Source of the DNA: Prado023 sp963818445
GTDB lineage: Bacteria > Actinomycetota > Actinomycetes > S36-B12 > CAIYMF01
Reading direction: 5' to 3'
Assembly (NCBI GenBank): GCA_963818445.1
Contig: CAWFSG010000018.1
Location: 67,611-131,610, forward strand
DNA: 64,000 nucleotides
The translations under genes were made by a program, and so were the position numbers. The notes beneath the pieces were generated by a model, which saw nothing but the letters and a program-made list of their open reading frames with translations, ran no database searches and was not told where the DNA came from. Of the stretch, positions 26,788 through 36,045 are shown one piece after another. Every line of letters begins with the position of its first letter. Within the stretch, counting starts at the first letter, position 1.

Positions 26788-27545
26788 CAGTTCTCCTCCT
26801 TGGTCTGATCTGCGGCGCGCAGCTTCTGCTGGGCCGCCCAATCAAGTCGTTCTGCCGGGGCCTTCTCCCCGCGGATCTCCTCCAGCAGGCCCGTGATGGC
26901 ATCCATCAGCCGGTCGGTTCCCCTCTCCAGCAGCGCCTTGGTGATGCGCTGACCGCGGAGGTCCTCGATGTCCAGCGGCGGACCAGCTGTGACGTGCATC
27001 GTCTTCGGGGGCAGGACGTTCATCTGCGTGGTGTACGGGGGCATGATCCTGTTGGCCCCCCACTGGGCGATCGGGATCAGCGGGGCGCCGGTCTCCAGGG
27101 CCACCCGCAGCGCGCCGGTCTTGCCCGACATCGGCCAGGTGCCGGGGTCCCGGGTGATGGTGCCCTCGGGGTACATGACCAGGCACTCCCCACTCCTGAC
27201 GGCCTCCTCGGCCGCGGCCAGCGCCTTGTGTGGATCCTTGTCCCGCGAGACCGGGATCTGCCCGGCACCACGGATCAGCTGGCCGGCCAGCGGGATCTCG
27301 AAGACGGACTGCTTGCCCATGAACCGAGGGGGCCGACCGTTGTCGTGCAGGAAGTGGGCCATGATCAGCGGATCGAGGAACGAGATGTGGTTGGGCGCGA
27401 CCACGATCCCCTCGCCGTGCTTGCCCAGGTTCTCCGTCCCCCGCCAGTCCCGTCGTGTCAGGGCCATGAACGGCGGCCACAGGATGACCTCGGCGACCCG
27501 GTAGGAGACGCCGAGGTTCATGAAGAGCGTCTTGGTGCCCACCAT
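26787..27545 (-). CDS. plsC: 1-acyl-sn-glycerol-3-phosphate acyltransferase
   Basis: A 252-residue membrane-associated acyltransferase making phosphatidic acid. The catalytic NHISFLD motif (HX4D), GKQSVFEIP and the substrate-binding YPEGT are present. It is the first gene of a plsC-gpsA pair; GAGAGG precedes the ATG. Confidence 0.94.
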   Translation of the reverse strand: MVGTKTLFMNLGVSYRVAEVILWPPFMALTRRDWRGTENLGKHGEGIVVAPNHISFLDPLIMAHFLHDNGRPPRFMGKQSVFEIPLAGQLIRGAGQIPVSRDKDPHKALAAAEEAVRSGECLVMYPEGTITRDPGTWPMSGKTGALRVALETGAPLIPIAQWGANRIMPPYTTQMNVLPPKTMHVTAGPPLDIEDLRGQRITKALLERGTDRLMDAITGLLEEIRGEKAPAERLDWAAQQKLRAADQTKEEN

Positions 27546-27606
27546 CCACCTCTCACCGACCGTCGCAGGCCGCCACCGTATACCGGATGCGGGCCCGGGT
27601 GCCGGA

Positions 27607-29261
27607 TCAGAGGATCTCGGTGACCCCGCCCTCGCGCACGGCCAAGCCGGCGCACCTGGCGGCCCCGTCCGGCGACATGATCGATGAGGCGACGGTCATG
27701 GCTGACGAGCAGGATCGTGCCCTCGAACTGGTCCAGTGCGGCCTCGACCTGCTCTATGGCCGGCAGGTCCAGATGGTTCGTCGGCTCGTCCATGACCAGG
27801 ACGTTGGCACCCCGGGCGCTGATGACGGCCAGGCCGATACGGGTGCGCTCGCCCGGCGACAACAGGCCGACGGCGATACCGAGCCGATCGGCACCCAGCC
27901 CGAACTTGGCCAGCAGTGCGCGCACCTCCGCCTCGGGCATCCCGGCCAACTCGCGAGTCACCATGTCCCACAGGGTGACGGCCGGGTCCGCCGGGATCCG
28001 CGACTGGTCCACGCGTCCGATGACGACCCGGGCCCCGAGACTCTGGTGCCCGGACTCCAACTGCGATGTCGCCGAGGAGCATCCCGAGGAGCGTGGACTT
28101 CCCCGACCCGTTCGCGCCCGTGATCACCACGCAGTCGCCCCGGTCGACCTGCAGGTCGATCGGTCCCATCCGGAAGCTGCCACGTGCCGTGATGGCGCCC
28201 CGCAGCGTCGCAACGACGTCTCCCGAGCGTTCGACCTCCGCCACCCGGAAGCGCAGCTGCCATTCCCGTCGTGGCTCGACGACATCGGGGAGCCGATCGA
28301 CCTGTCGCTGGACACGGCCCGCGGAGGCTGCTCCCGCGGTCGCGCCATCGATCATCGCGTCACGCAGCATCTTGTCGATGCTTCCGGACCGATGCTTGGC
28401 CCTGGCCACCTTCGCCCCACGATCGGAGGTGGCCCGGGCGGCACGCATCTGGGCGAGCAGGTCCTCACGGGTGGCGGCGACCGCGTCGTACTCCTCCTGC
28501 GCTCGGCCGCGCGCCCGGGAGCGTTCGGCACTGTAGGCATCGAACCCGCCGCGGTAGTCCCCGACGGTCTCCAGCGCGGGGTCGAAGTCCAGGACCCGCG
28601 TGATCCGACGGGCGAGGAACTCCCGGTCGTGGCTGACCAGGAGGACCGGTCCCCGGATGCCGGCGAGGAACTGCTCGGCCATCTCCAGCCCGTCGAGGTC
28701 GAGGTCGTTGGTCGGCTCGTCGAGCAGGTAGGCGTCGAACCGGGAGAGCAGCAGCCCTGCCAGCCCGACCCGCGCGGACTGCCCACCGGACAGTCCCTGC
28801 ATCGGATGCTCGAGCGGCAGCCCAGGTACCACCTGGGCCAGCGTCGCCTCGATCCGGGCGTCCAGGTCCGGACCGCCGAGGCCCAACCAGTCCTCGAGGG
28901 CTATGGAGTAGCGCGCGTCGGCGCCGGGCGCCCCCTGCGCCAGCCCCTCGGCGGCGCGCTGCATCCGGTCGTCGGCATCCTGCACACCGGTGAGCCGGGT
29001 GAGGTGCTCCCCCACGGTCCCGGAGTGGGTGCGCTCCTGGGGCAGGTATCCGATCCGGGCACCCGGAGGGCTCCAGGTCACCGACCCGGAATCCTGGGCA
29101 TGCAGCCCGGCGATGGTGCGCAGCAGGGTCGTCTTGCCGCACCCGTTCGGCCCGACCAGCCCGACCACCTCGTCCGGGCCGACCACGGCGTCGAGGTCGT
29201 GGAAGAGCTCGCGGGCGCCGAACGAGACCGTGAGGCGGGAGAGCGTCACCGCGACGGACAT
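27607..29261 (-). pseudogene. ABC-F type ATP-binding protein, two apparent +1 frameshifts
   Basis: Cytosolic protein with tandem ABC domains and no membrane segment, as in ribosome-acting ABC-F factors. Domain 1 has LVGPNGCGKTTLL, LSGGQSARVGLAGLLL and LLDEPTNDLDLDG; domain 2 has ITGANGSGKSTLLG, LSPGERTRIGLA and MDEPTNHLDLPA. The frame is broken near 28062 (inside domain 2 after its Walker A) and again near 27672 before the last ~20 residues. Removing one base at each restores a 550-residue ORF ending at 27607. The pattern fits sequencing insertions rather than decay, because every catalytic motif survives. Confidence 0.75.
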
Positions 29262-29278
29262 GGCCGCGAGAGTAGCGC

Positions 29279-29312
29279 CTCACGCCCGGCCGACGGATCG
29301 ACCGGGCGTGAG
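29279..29312. repeat. Hairpin family B copy 1
   Basis: CTCACGCCCGG and its inverse (29279-29289 and 29302-29312) around a 12-base loop. The same stem with nearly the same loop recurs at 32453-32493. Lies between the ABC-F start and the large secreted gene, downstream of the latter. Confidence 0.6.
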
Positions 29313-29345
29313 ACGTTCGCCGGGTTGGCTACTGCCTGCCCCGGG

Positions 29346-29384
29346 ATCGTGCGGACCCGCTCGAGTCAGACGGGCCCGCACGAT
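29346..29384 (-). terminator. Hairpin downstream of the large secreted gene
   Basis: ATCGTGCGG-A-CCCG (29346-29359) pairs with CGGG-C-CCGCACGAT (29371-29384), one mismatch, 11-base loop. Twelve bases after the stop at 29396. Likely terminator. Confidence 0.6.
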
Positions 29385-29395
29385 GTCAGTGAGCG

Positions 29396-32255
29396 CTAGC
29401 GGACCAGCGTCACCTGGTTGGAGACATCACCCTTCATCCCGTACTTCTCCATCACCTTGACCCGGTAGGTGCCCTTGCCGAGATTGACGGTGCGGGTCTC
29501 CTTGCTTGTCTTGGTCCGCAGGGTCTTGCCGACCTTCTCCCACGAGACCTGGTCGCCCTTGACGACCTTGCGGTAGACCTTGATGTTCCAGTAGCCAGTG
29601 CCCTTGTTCGGGTTGACGTTGACGAACAACTTGGTCCCGTTGTTGATCGCCTTCACCTTGACGACCGCGGCCGGAACGACCGGGGTCGTCGCAGAGGGCG
29701 CCCCTGCTCCCGGTGCCCCTGCTCCCGGTGCTCCCGGCTGCTCGGGGGCGCCTGTGGCGGCGGCGGCTGTTGGGTGGCCGGAGGCGCCGCCGCGGCCCTG
29801 ATCACCACGAGCGAGGTCCTCCACCGCACTCTCGTTCCCGGCCACGTCCGTCGCAGTCGCGGAGAAGATGTACGTCCCCGGCTCCAGGTCGGCGTAGGTC
29901 ACGGACGACGTGCAACTCCCCGAGGAGACAGTCACGCCGTTCTTGGTCAGCGTGCACTTGAAGGTCGACGCCGTCTCTCGCTCGCGGTGAGATCGAACGC
30001 GACCGTTGTGCTCAGGGCTGTGTCGACCGGCACGATCGTGACGTCGGGTGCGGTGGTGTCGCCCACGTCCGGCGGCTTCTCACCGTGGGCCTCCGGGGCG
30101 GAGACGGAAACGACTCAAGCGTGTCGCCGCGCAAGGTCGTTCCCGTCCTGCAGGCTGACGTCGAAGCTGTAGTTGCCCACCGGCGCCCCCTCGGCGACCG
30201 TGGCGTACCAGATCACCGTAGGTGAAGCCGGCACTGAGTGCGGCAGTCCAGGTGCCCACGAGCGACTGGCCCGCGTCCGGCATCCAGCGCCATGGCCACC
30301 ATGTCGGTCCCGTTGCTGGCGTAGATCTTCACGTCGCCGGCCGTAGACCTTCACGTCGCCTGCGTCGAGCGCCGTCGGGGCCGGTCACGGTGAGCTCAAG
30401 CTGACCTGGTGCCGTCCGCGGGTGAGTAGACCTGCAGCGGGATCGTCATCGTAGACGCCCTGGGTGGCGAGCTTCGGCACCGAGTCGCCCCACAGGACCG
30501 TCGGCACGTTGTCGTTCACGGTGATCGTGCCGGTATCCGAGGCGAGAACCGTCGTCGGGGTCGAGTCATCAAGTCGATCAGCTCGAGCTTGATGGTGTAG
30601 ACCCCGTCGGAGCCCCATCAGCGACCGTGACGTCGAACATCGTGGAGACGTTGTAGCCCAGGGCCAACCATGAGGTCCGTCGTCAAGCTGCCTCGTCGAG
30701 GTCAGGTGCCCACGAGGTTCTGACCAGGTCTCGTCCTCCTCGACAGGATGAACGGGACGGTCGTTCCTCGGCGAGATCGCCGGGGGTGCGGATCGCGCTC
30801 ACGTCCCCCGCCGCGAGCGCGGTGGGGGCGTCGATCGTGATGCGCAACTGGGCATTCGTCGATGTCTTCCCCGCCCCAGGGGTTGAGCAGGGACGCCGTG
30901 ATCGGGAACGTCTCGGTCTGGAAGACGTTCGCCGGCAGGCGTGCCGAGGTCGACAGCCGGGTCATGTGATCGCCTTCAACTGCGTCCGCGGTGGTGTCGA
31001 CGCCCTGGGACGTCCATGTAGAAGCCGGGGAGGAACGTGTTGTCCGGGATGAAGTTGCACAGTGCCCGCACGTCATCGGCCAGCTGCGCGAACGCCGTGA
31101 CACCGGTCAGGGTCTCGGTGCCGACTCGTCGTCCGGTACGACGACAGGTTGGTGAACGGCACCACGTCGGTGATCTTGCTGACCTTCCACGTCAGCGTCG
31201 GCACGTCGAGCCAGGTGACGCTGCCCTTGAAGGTCTCCGAGCGGTTGTACTTGAAGCCGCTGTAGTCGACGAACTGCTCGGCGGGGGTCGCCACGCCGTC
31301 AGTCGGCTGTCGGGGTCCAGCCGACTGCACGAAGTTCACGCCCCAGGGGGACTCGTCGGCCTGGGGGTCGCGGTGGAGTCGGCCGCGGCGGGAAGCCGAT
31401 GATCCGGTTGTAGTACTCGACGGTGTCGATGGTGAACGGCGTGCTCTTGCTCGCCGCCGCACCGATGGTCATCGCCGCCAGCTCCCAGGCGTCGAACCGG
31501 CTGTTCGACGCTGCGCCGTGGGGATCCGGACCGATCTGTGCGGGCGGGCCAGGACATGGTCGTCTCGGTCGTCGAGAGCCCCGGGATCGTGCCGGTCTTC
31601 ATCAGCGACTGGTAGATCGCCGCGTTCTCGGGCGATGCGTCGATGGTCGAGCCGTCGTAGCTGATGCGACCGGTCGCCTCGAGTGCGATCGCGTCGGCGA
31701 ACCCCAGCTTCAACGCCACATCGGCGAGCTTGCGTGGCGATGACCTCGTCCGCCGTGCGGGCGAGGTTCAGCCGCTCCAGCTCGACCTCGGAGACGAACA
31801 TGGCGTACTGCGGCTGCGGGTCACACGCCCCGGTGAACTCGAGTGGCACCGTCGGTGGGACCGCCTCGAGGTCGATCCCCTCGCCCTGCAGCGGGACGAT
31901 CCAGACGTTCCGGCCGTCGACCGGGTTCGGACATCGTCGAGGTCGTCACTCCGGGGATCGCCACGTAGGACACGGGCTGCACGCAGTACTCGATCGAAGC
32001 GGTCGTCAATTGGCGGTTTCGGGAACCACGTACTTCTTGAGGATGGGCGTCCCGTTCGCGGCGCGCAAGGCGATCACCAGGTCGGAGTAGACCGACCCCG
32101 TCGTGGTTTCACCACCACCGCTGCCAGCCCCCGCCGCCTCCACCGCCACCGCCGCCACCGCCGCCAGGGCCGGCGGCCAGGGCCGGGGTGGACAGGACAA
32201 GGAGTGCGGCTGTCGCCGCGGAGAGGATCGTGCCGGCACGCGTTCGTGTGTTCAT
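29396..32255 (-). pseudogene. Large secreted multidomain protein, broken by many frameshifts
   Basis: One long gene read through about ten or more frame changes. The start at 32255 has GGAGG upstream and a clear signal peptide ending ALAA, followed by a poly-Gly stretch. Recoverable pieces in order: SVYSDLVIALRAANGTPIL; EYCVQPVSYVAIPGVTTST; DPQPQYAMFVSEVELERLN; ASPENAAIYQSLMKTGTIPG; TPFTIDTVEYYNRIIGFP; FKGSVTWLDVPTLTWKVSK; RALCNFIPDNTFLPGFYMD; NVFQTETFPITASLLNPWGG; ASDTGTITVNDNVPTVLWGD; then an Ig-like TATDVAGNES domain, an Ala/Gly/Pro linker and a basic C-terminal domain ending NQVTLVR. Intact length would be about 950 residues. Function unknown; an extracellular or surface role is likely. 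Confidence 0.6.
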
Positions 32256-32354
32256 GGTGCCTCCATTGACTCGATGGGAGGTGCCGTCGAGGTGACTCGC
32301 CCTCAGTGACACCCGCTACGCACTCTTCTCCCAACATGTGGGGGCCAGGTGGCG

Positions 32355-32387
32355 GTCGTGTGGAGGTCGTGTGGAGATCGTGTGGAT
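32355..32387. repeat. Three tandem 11-bp repeats
   Basis: GTCGTGTGGAG, GTCGTGTGGAG and ATCGTGTGGAT run head to tail at 32355, 32366 and 32377. The 11-bp period is about one helical turn, so proteins would bind on one face. They lie about 100 bp upstream of the large secreted gene and may be its regulatory sites. Confidence 0.55.
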
Positions 32388-32452
32388 TCTGGCCCGAGGG
32401 CTCAACAAGGCCCGCGATACGCCCGATAACGGCAGGTCCACGGGGCACGAAC

Positions 32453-32493
32453 GCCCTCACGCCCGGCCGAATGATCGGACCGGGCGTGAGGGC
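32453..32493 (-). terminator. Terminator hairpin after hupB (family B copy 2)
   Basis: Perfect 14-bp stem GCCCTCACGCCCGG and its inverse around a 13-base loop, 17 bases after the hupB stop. Shares stem and most of the loop with 29279-29312. Confidence 0.7.
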
Positions 32494-32510
32494 GCTGGTT
32501 GCTTCTGCTG

Positions 32511-33098
32511 CTACTCCGCAGTGGGTGCACTCTCCGCTGCCGGAGCTGCCTTGGCCGGGGCCTTCTTCGGCCGGGGCCTTCTTCGCCGGGGCCTTCTTGG
32601 CGGCCGGGGCCTTCTTCGCCGGGGCCTTCTTGGCGGCCGGGGTAGCGGGCTTCGCCGGGGCAGCGGCATTCGTCGCTGCGGCCTTGGCCGGGGCAGCAGC
32701 CTTGGTCGCGGCCTTCTGGCCGGGGCAGTGGCCTTCGTCGCCGCCGCTGTCGCAGCCGAGGCGGCCTTCTTGGCCGGGGCGGTCGCCTTCGCGGCAGCCT
32801 TCTTGGCCGCGGCTGCCGGCTTCTCGCTGCTCACCGAGGCCTTGAACTCGCCACCTGGACGGAACCGCGGCACAGCCTTGGCGGCCTTGAGGATCGCCTC
32901 GCCCGTCGCCGGGGCGCGGTACGTCCGGGCGGCCCGCTCGGCCCGCTCGAACACCCCGAATCCGCTGATGGAGACCTTCTGGCCCTTGGCAACAGCCTCG
33001 GTGATCGCATCGATGACAGCCTGGACAGCTTCCGACGCGTCCTTCTTGCTGGTGTCGATGCGCGATGCAACGACATCAATGAGTTCAGCCTTGTTCAT
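32511..33098 (-). CDS. hupB: DNA-binding protein HU with basic C-terminal tail; tail probably frameshifted
   Basis: Nucleoid protein of 195 residues in the printed frame. The N-terminal HU domain is canonical: MNKAELIDVVASRIDTSKKDA, KVSISGFGVFERAERAARTYRAPATGE and AVPRFRPGGEFK. The tail starts as Lys/Ala/Pro repeats, then becomes Arg/Pro-rich between about 32716 and 32569, then returns to KKAPAKAAPAAE. A missing T in one GCCTTCTTGGCC-type repeat near 32716 and an extra base near 32569 explain this; corrected, the whole tail is the PAKKA type seen in mycobacterial and streptomycete HupB/HupS. GGAAG precedes the ATG. Tails of this kind bind DNA and are acetylated in mycobacteria. Confidence 0.9.
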   Translation of the reverse strand: MNKAELIDVVASRIDTSKKDASEAVQAVIDAITEAVAKGQKVSISGFGVFERAERAARTYRAPATGEAILKAAKAVPRFRPGGEFKASVSSEKPAAAAKKAAAKATAPAKKAASAATAAATKATAPARRPRPRLLPRPRPQRRMPLPRRSPLPRPPRRPRRRRPRPPRRPRRRRPRPKKAPAKAAPAAESAPTAE

Positions 33099-33188
33099 TG
33101 GAGACTTCCTTCGCGGATCGCACCGGCGGTCACCGGTGAATGTGCATCATGTCCGAGGCGCAGGCTACTCCCGCACTCGGGGCACACG

Positions 33189-33776
33189 CTAGGCGGTACG
33201 GGGGGTGAATGCCGGACGGGCTCGCTCGAAACCGGCGATCAGGTCAGCACTTTGCAGCGTGATCCCGATGTCGTCCAAGCCCTCCAGCAGACGCCAGCGC
33301 ACGTAGTCATCGATCTCGAAGGGTGCCACCACGTCGGCGAACGAAACCGTCCTCGCCTCGAGGTCCACGGTGACCGACTCGGTCGGGTCGGACTCCGTCG
33401 CGGCCCAGAGCTGATCGACGACGGCCTGGTCGACGATCGCGGTCAGCAGCCCGCCCTTGCCGGAGTTGCCGCGGAAGATGTCGGCGAACCGGGAGGAGAT
33501 GACGACCTTGAAGCCGTAGTCCTGCAAGGCCCAGACAGCGTGCTCCCGTGAGGACCCCGTCCCGAAGTCGGGGCCGGCCACCAGGATCGTCGCGCCGGCC
33601 CGGGCGGGGTCGTTGAGGACGAAGTCGGGGTCGCTGCGCCAGGCGGCGAACAGCGCGTCCTCGTACCCGTGGCGCGTGATCCGCTTGAGGTACCTGGCCG
33701 GGATGATCTGGTCGGTGTCGACGTTGCTTGCCCGCAGGGGGACGGCCGTGCCGGTGTGGACGGTGAACTTCTCCAT
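33189..33776 (-). CDS. leuD: 3-isopropylmalate dehydratase small subunit
   Basis: A 195-residue subunit with MEKFTVHTGTAVPL, NVDTDQIIPARYLK and the FGTGSSREHAVWAL loop. With LeuC it isomerises 2-isopropylmalate for leucine and citramalate for isoleucine made by the cimA route. It follows leuC by 12 bases. Confidence 0.97.
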   Translation of the reverse strand: MEKFTVHTGTAVPLRASNVDTDQIIPARYLKRITRHGYEDALFAAWRSDPDFVLNDPARAGATILVAGPDFGTGSSREHAVWALQDYGFKVVISSRFADIFRGNSGKGGLLTAIVDQAVVDQLWAATESDPTESVTVDLEARTVSFADVVAPFEIDDYVRWRLLEGLDDIGITLQSADLIAGFERARPAFTPRTA

Positions 33777-33788
33777 GGGATGTCCTCT

Positions 33789-35189
33789 CTAGGCCAGGTC
33801 GGCCGGGGAGCTGAGGGTGCCGCGCACGGCGGTGGCGGCGGCGACCTGCGGGGACACCAGGTGGGTGCGCCCACCCGGGCCCTGCCGGCCCTCGAAGTTG
33901 CGGTTCGACGTCGACGCGCTGCGCTCCTGCGGCGCCAGCGTGTCGGGGTTCATCCCCAGGCACATCGAGCAGCCGGCCTCGCGCCACTCGGCCCCAGCAT
34001 CGGTGAACACCGTGTCGAGCCCCTCAGCCATCGCCGCGAGCCGGACGCGGACCGAGCCGGGCACGACGAGCATCCGCACGCCGTCGGCGACGCGACGGCC
34101 GGCCAGGATCTCGGCAGCGGCCCGCAGGTCCTCGATCCGGCCGTTGGTGCAGGAGCCCAGGAACACCGTGTCGACCGGGATCTCGCGCATCGGGGTGCCG
34201 GCGGTCAGGCCCATGTACTCCAGCGCCTTGCGCGCCGCTGCCTGGTCCGAGGGATCGGCGTAGTCCGCGGGGTCGGGAACGGTCGCCGACAGCGGCACGC
34301 CCTGACCGGGGTTCGTGCCCCACGTGACGAACGGGCTCAGCTCGCTGGCGTCGATGACCACCTCCGCGTCGAACTGCGCGTCGTCGTCAGTCGTCAGCGT
34401 CCGCCAGTAGGCCACGGCATCGGCCCAGTCCTGCCCCGCGGGCGCCTTGGGGCGGCCCTCGATGTAGGCGAAGGTCGTCTCGTCGGGGGCGATCATCCCG
34501 GCGCGGGCGCCGGCCTCGATCGACATGTTGCAGATGGTCATCCGGGCCTCCATGCTCAGGCTCCGGATCGCCTCGCCCCGGTACTCCAGCACGTAACCCT
34601 GACCGCCACCGGTCCCGATCCGGGCGATGACCGCCAGGATCAGGTCCTTCGCGGTGACGCCCTCGGGCAGGGCGCCCTCGACGGTGATCGCCATCGTCTT
34701 GAACGGCTTCAGCGGCAGCGTCTGCGTGGCCAGGACGTGCTCGACCTCGGAGGTGCCGATGCCGAACGCCAGGGCGCCGAACGCACCATGGGTCGACGTG
34801 TGCGAGTCGCCGCAGACGATCGTCATGCCCGGCTGCGTCAGCCCCAGCTGCGGGCCGACCACGTGGACGATCCCCTGCTCGGCGCTGCCCAGCGAGTAGA
34901 TCGGCACGCCGAACTCCGCGGCGTTCGCACGCAGGGCGTCGACCTGGGCGCGGGAGACCGGGTCGGCGATCGGCTTGTCGATGTCGATCGTCGGGACGTT
35001 GTGGTCCTCGGTGGCCAGGGTGAGGTCCGGGCGCCGCACCGGGCGGCCAGCGGCACGCAGGCCGTCGAACGCCTGCGGGCTGGTCACCTCGTGGATCAGG
35101 TGCAGGTCGATGTAGAGCAGGTCGGGCTCCCCCGGAGCGCTGCGCACCACATGCGCGTCCCATACCTTCTCGGCCAGTGTCTGACCCAT
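33789..35189 (-). CDS. leuC: 3-isopropylmalate dehydratase large subunit
   Basis: A [4Fe-4S] aconitase-family enzyme of 466 residues. VCGDSHTSTHGAFGALAFGIGTSEVEHVLATQ and the cluster cysteines in VFLGSCTNGRIEDL and GCSMCLGMN are present. The ATG at 35189 has GGAGG five bases upstream. It is divergent from the IclR-family gene, the conserved arrangement in which that regulator controls leuCD. Confidence 0.97.
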   Translation of the reverse strand: MGQTLAEKVWDAHVVRSAPGEPDLLYIDLHLIHEVTSPQAFDGLRAAGRPVRRPDLTLATEDHNVPTIDIDKPIADPVSRAQVDALRANAAEFGVPIYSLGSAEQGIVHVVGPQLGLTQPGMTIVCGDSHTSTHGAFGALAFGIGTSEVEHVLATQTLPLKPFKTMAITVEGALPEGVTAKDLILAVIARIGTGGGQGYVLEYRGEAIRSLSMEARMTICNMSIEAGARAGMIAPDETTFAYIEGRPKAPAGQDWADAVAYWRTLTTDDDAQFDAEVVIDASELSPFVTWGTNPGQGVPLSATVPDPADYADPSDQAAARKALEYMGLTAGTPMREIPVDTVFLGSCTNGRIEDLRAAAEILAGRRVADGVRMLVVPGSVRVRLAAMAEGLDTVFTDAGAEWREAGCSMCLGMNPDTLAPQERSASTSNRNFEGRQGPGGRTHLVSPQVAAATAVRGTLSSPADLA

Positions 35190-35247
35190 CACGACCTCCG
35201 CTCCTCGCCAGTTGACGTCTCACATGTTGAAACGGCAATATCATCCT
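35190..35247. promoter_or_regulatory. Divergent leuC / iclR-type regulator promoter region
   Basis: A 58-bp gap between divergent starts. For the plus-strand gene, TTGACG (35212-35217), an 18-bp spacer and CAATAT (35236-35241) end six bases before the ATG, consistent with leaderless transcription. The imperfectly symmetric GTCTCACATGTTGAAAC lies inside the spacer and is a candidate operator for the adjacent regulator. Confidence 0.45.
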
Positions 35248-35967
35248 ATGGACGAATCATACGCCAGTGGTGTCGGGGTGATCGACAAGGCCTCCATGTT
35301 GCTCGACGCACTCGAAGGAGGGCCGCTGTCCCTGGCCGGTCTCGTGGCTGCCACGGGCCTCGCCCGGCCGACCGCGCACCGGCTCGCGACGGCCCTGGAG
35401 CACCACCGCCTGATCGCCCGCGACATGAGCGGCCGCTTCGTCCTGGGACCCCGGCTGCCCGAGCTCGCTGCCGCCGCCGGCGAGGATCGCCTGGTCGCTG
35501 CGGCCGGCCCGGCGCTGGCCCAGCTGCGCGAGACGACCGGGGAGAGCGCCCAGCTCTACCGACGCCAGGGGGACCGCCGCATCTGCGTCGCGGCCGCCGA
35601 GCGACTGACCGGGCTGCGCGACACCGTGCCCGTCGGCTCCGTGCTCACGATGCACGCAGGGTCGGCGGCGCAGGTGCTTCTGGCGTGGGAGGACCCCGAC
35701 CGGATCCACGTCGGCCTGCGCGACTCGACGTTCACAGCCGCGACCCTGGCGGGGGTCCGCCGCCGCGGCTGGGCGCAGAGCGTCGCCGAGCGCGAGCAGG
35801 GCGTTGCCTCGGTCAGTGCCCCCGTGCGGGGCCCGTCGAACAAGGTGGTGGCGGCCGTCTCGGTGTCCGGGCCGCTGGACCGGATGGGACGGGTCCCGGG
35901 GCGTCTGCACAGCCACGCCGTCCTGGCCACGGCCACGAAGCTCACGGAGGCGCTGCGCCGGGACTGA
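35248..35967 (+). CDS. IclR-family regulator, NdgR/LtbR-like
   Basis: A 239-residue regulator. The N-terminal winged helix-turn-helix spans about residues 10-65 (LAGLVAATGLARPTAHRLATALEHH), followed by the IclR effector domain with GSVLTMHAGSAAQVLLAW and GVASVSAPVRG. Its position divergent from leuCD identifies it as the counterpart of Streptomyces NdgR and corynebacterial LtbR, which regulate leucine genes. The effector is not inferable here. Confidence 0.88.
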   Translation: MDESYASGVGVIDKASMLLDALEGGPLSLAGLVAATGLARPTAHRLATALEHHRLIARDMSGRFVLGPRLPELAAAAGEDRLVAAAGPALAQLRETTGESAQLYRRQGDRRICVAAAERLTGLRDTVPVGSVLTMHAGSAAQVLLAWEDPDRIHVGLRDSTFTAATLAGVRRRGWAQSVAEREQGVASVSAPVRGPSNKVVAAVSVSGPLDRMGRVPGRLHSHAVLATATKLTEALRRD

Positions 35968-36045
35968 CTGGGTCCCGACCGCTGGCCCTTCGGTGTGCCA
36001 CACTCGCGCCAGGCCGGATCGCCGGCGCAGGAGAGGAGCCGTTCC

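Noticed and set aside
32355..32387. DnaA-box cluster or origin
   Set aside because: GTCGTGTGGAG does not match the actinobacterial DnaA box (TTGTCCACA) closely, and no dnaA or dnaN gene is near.
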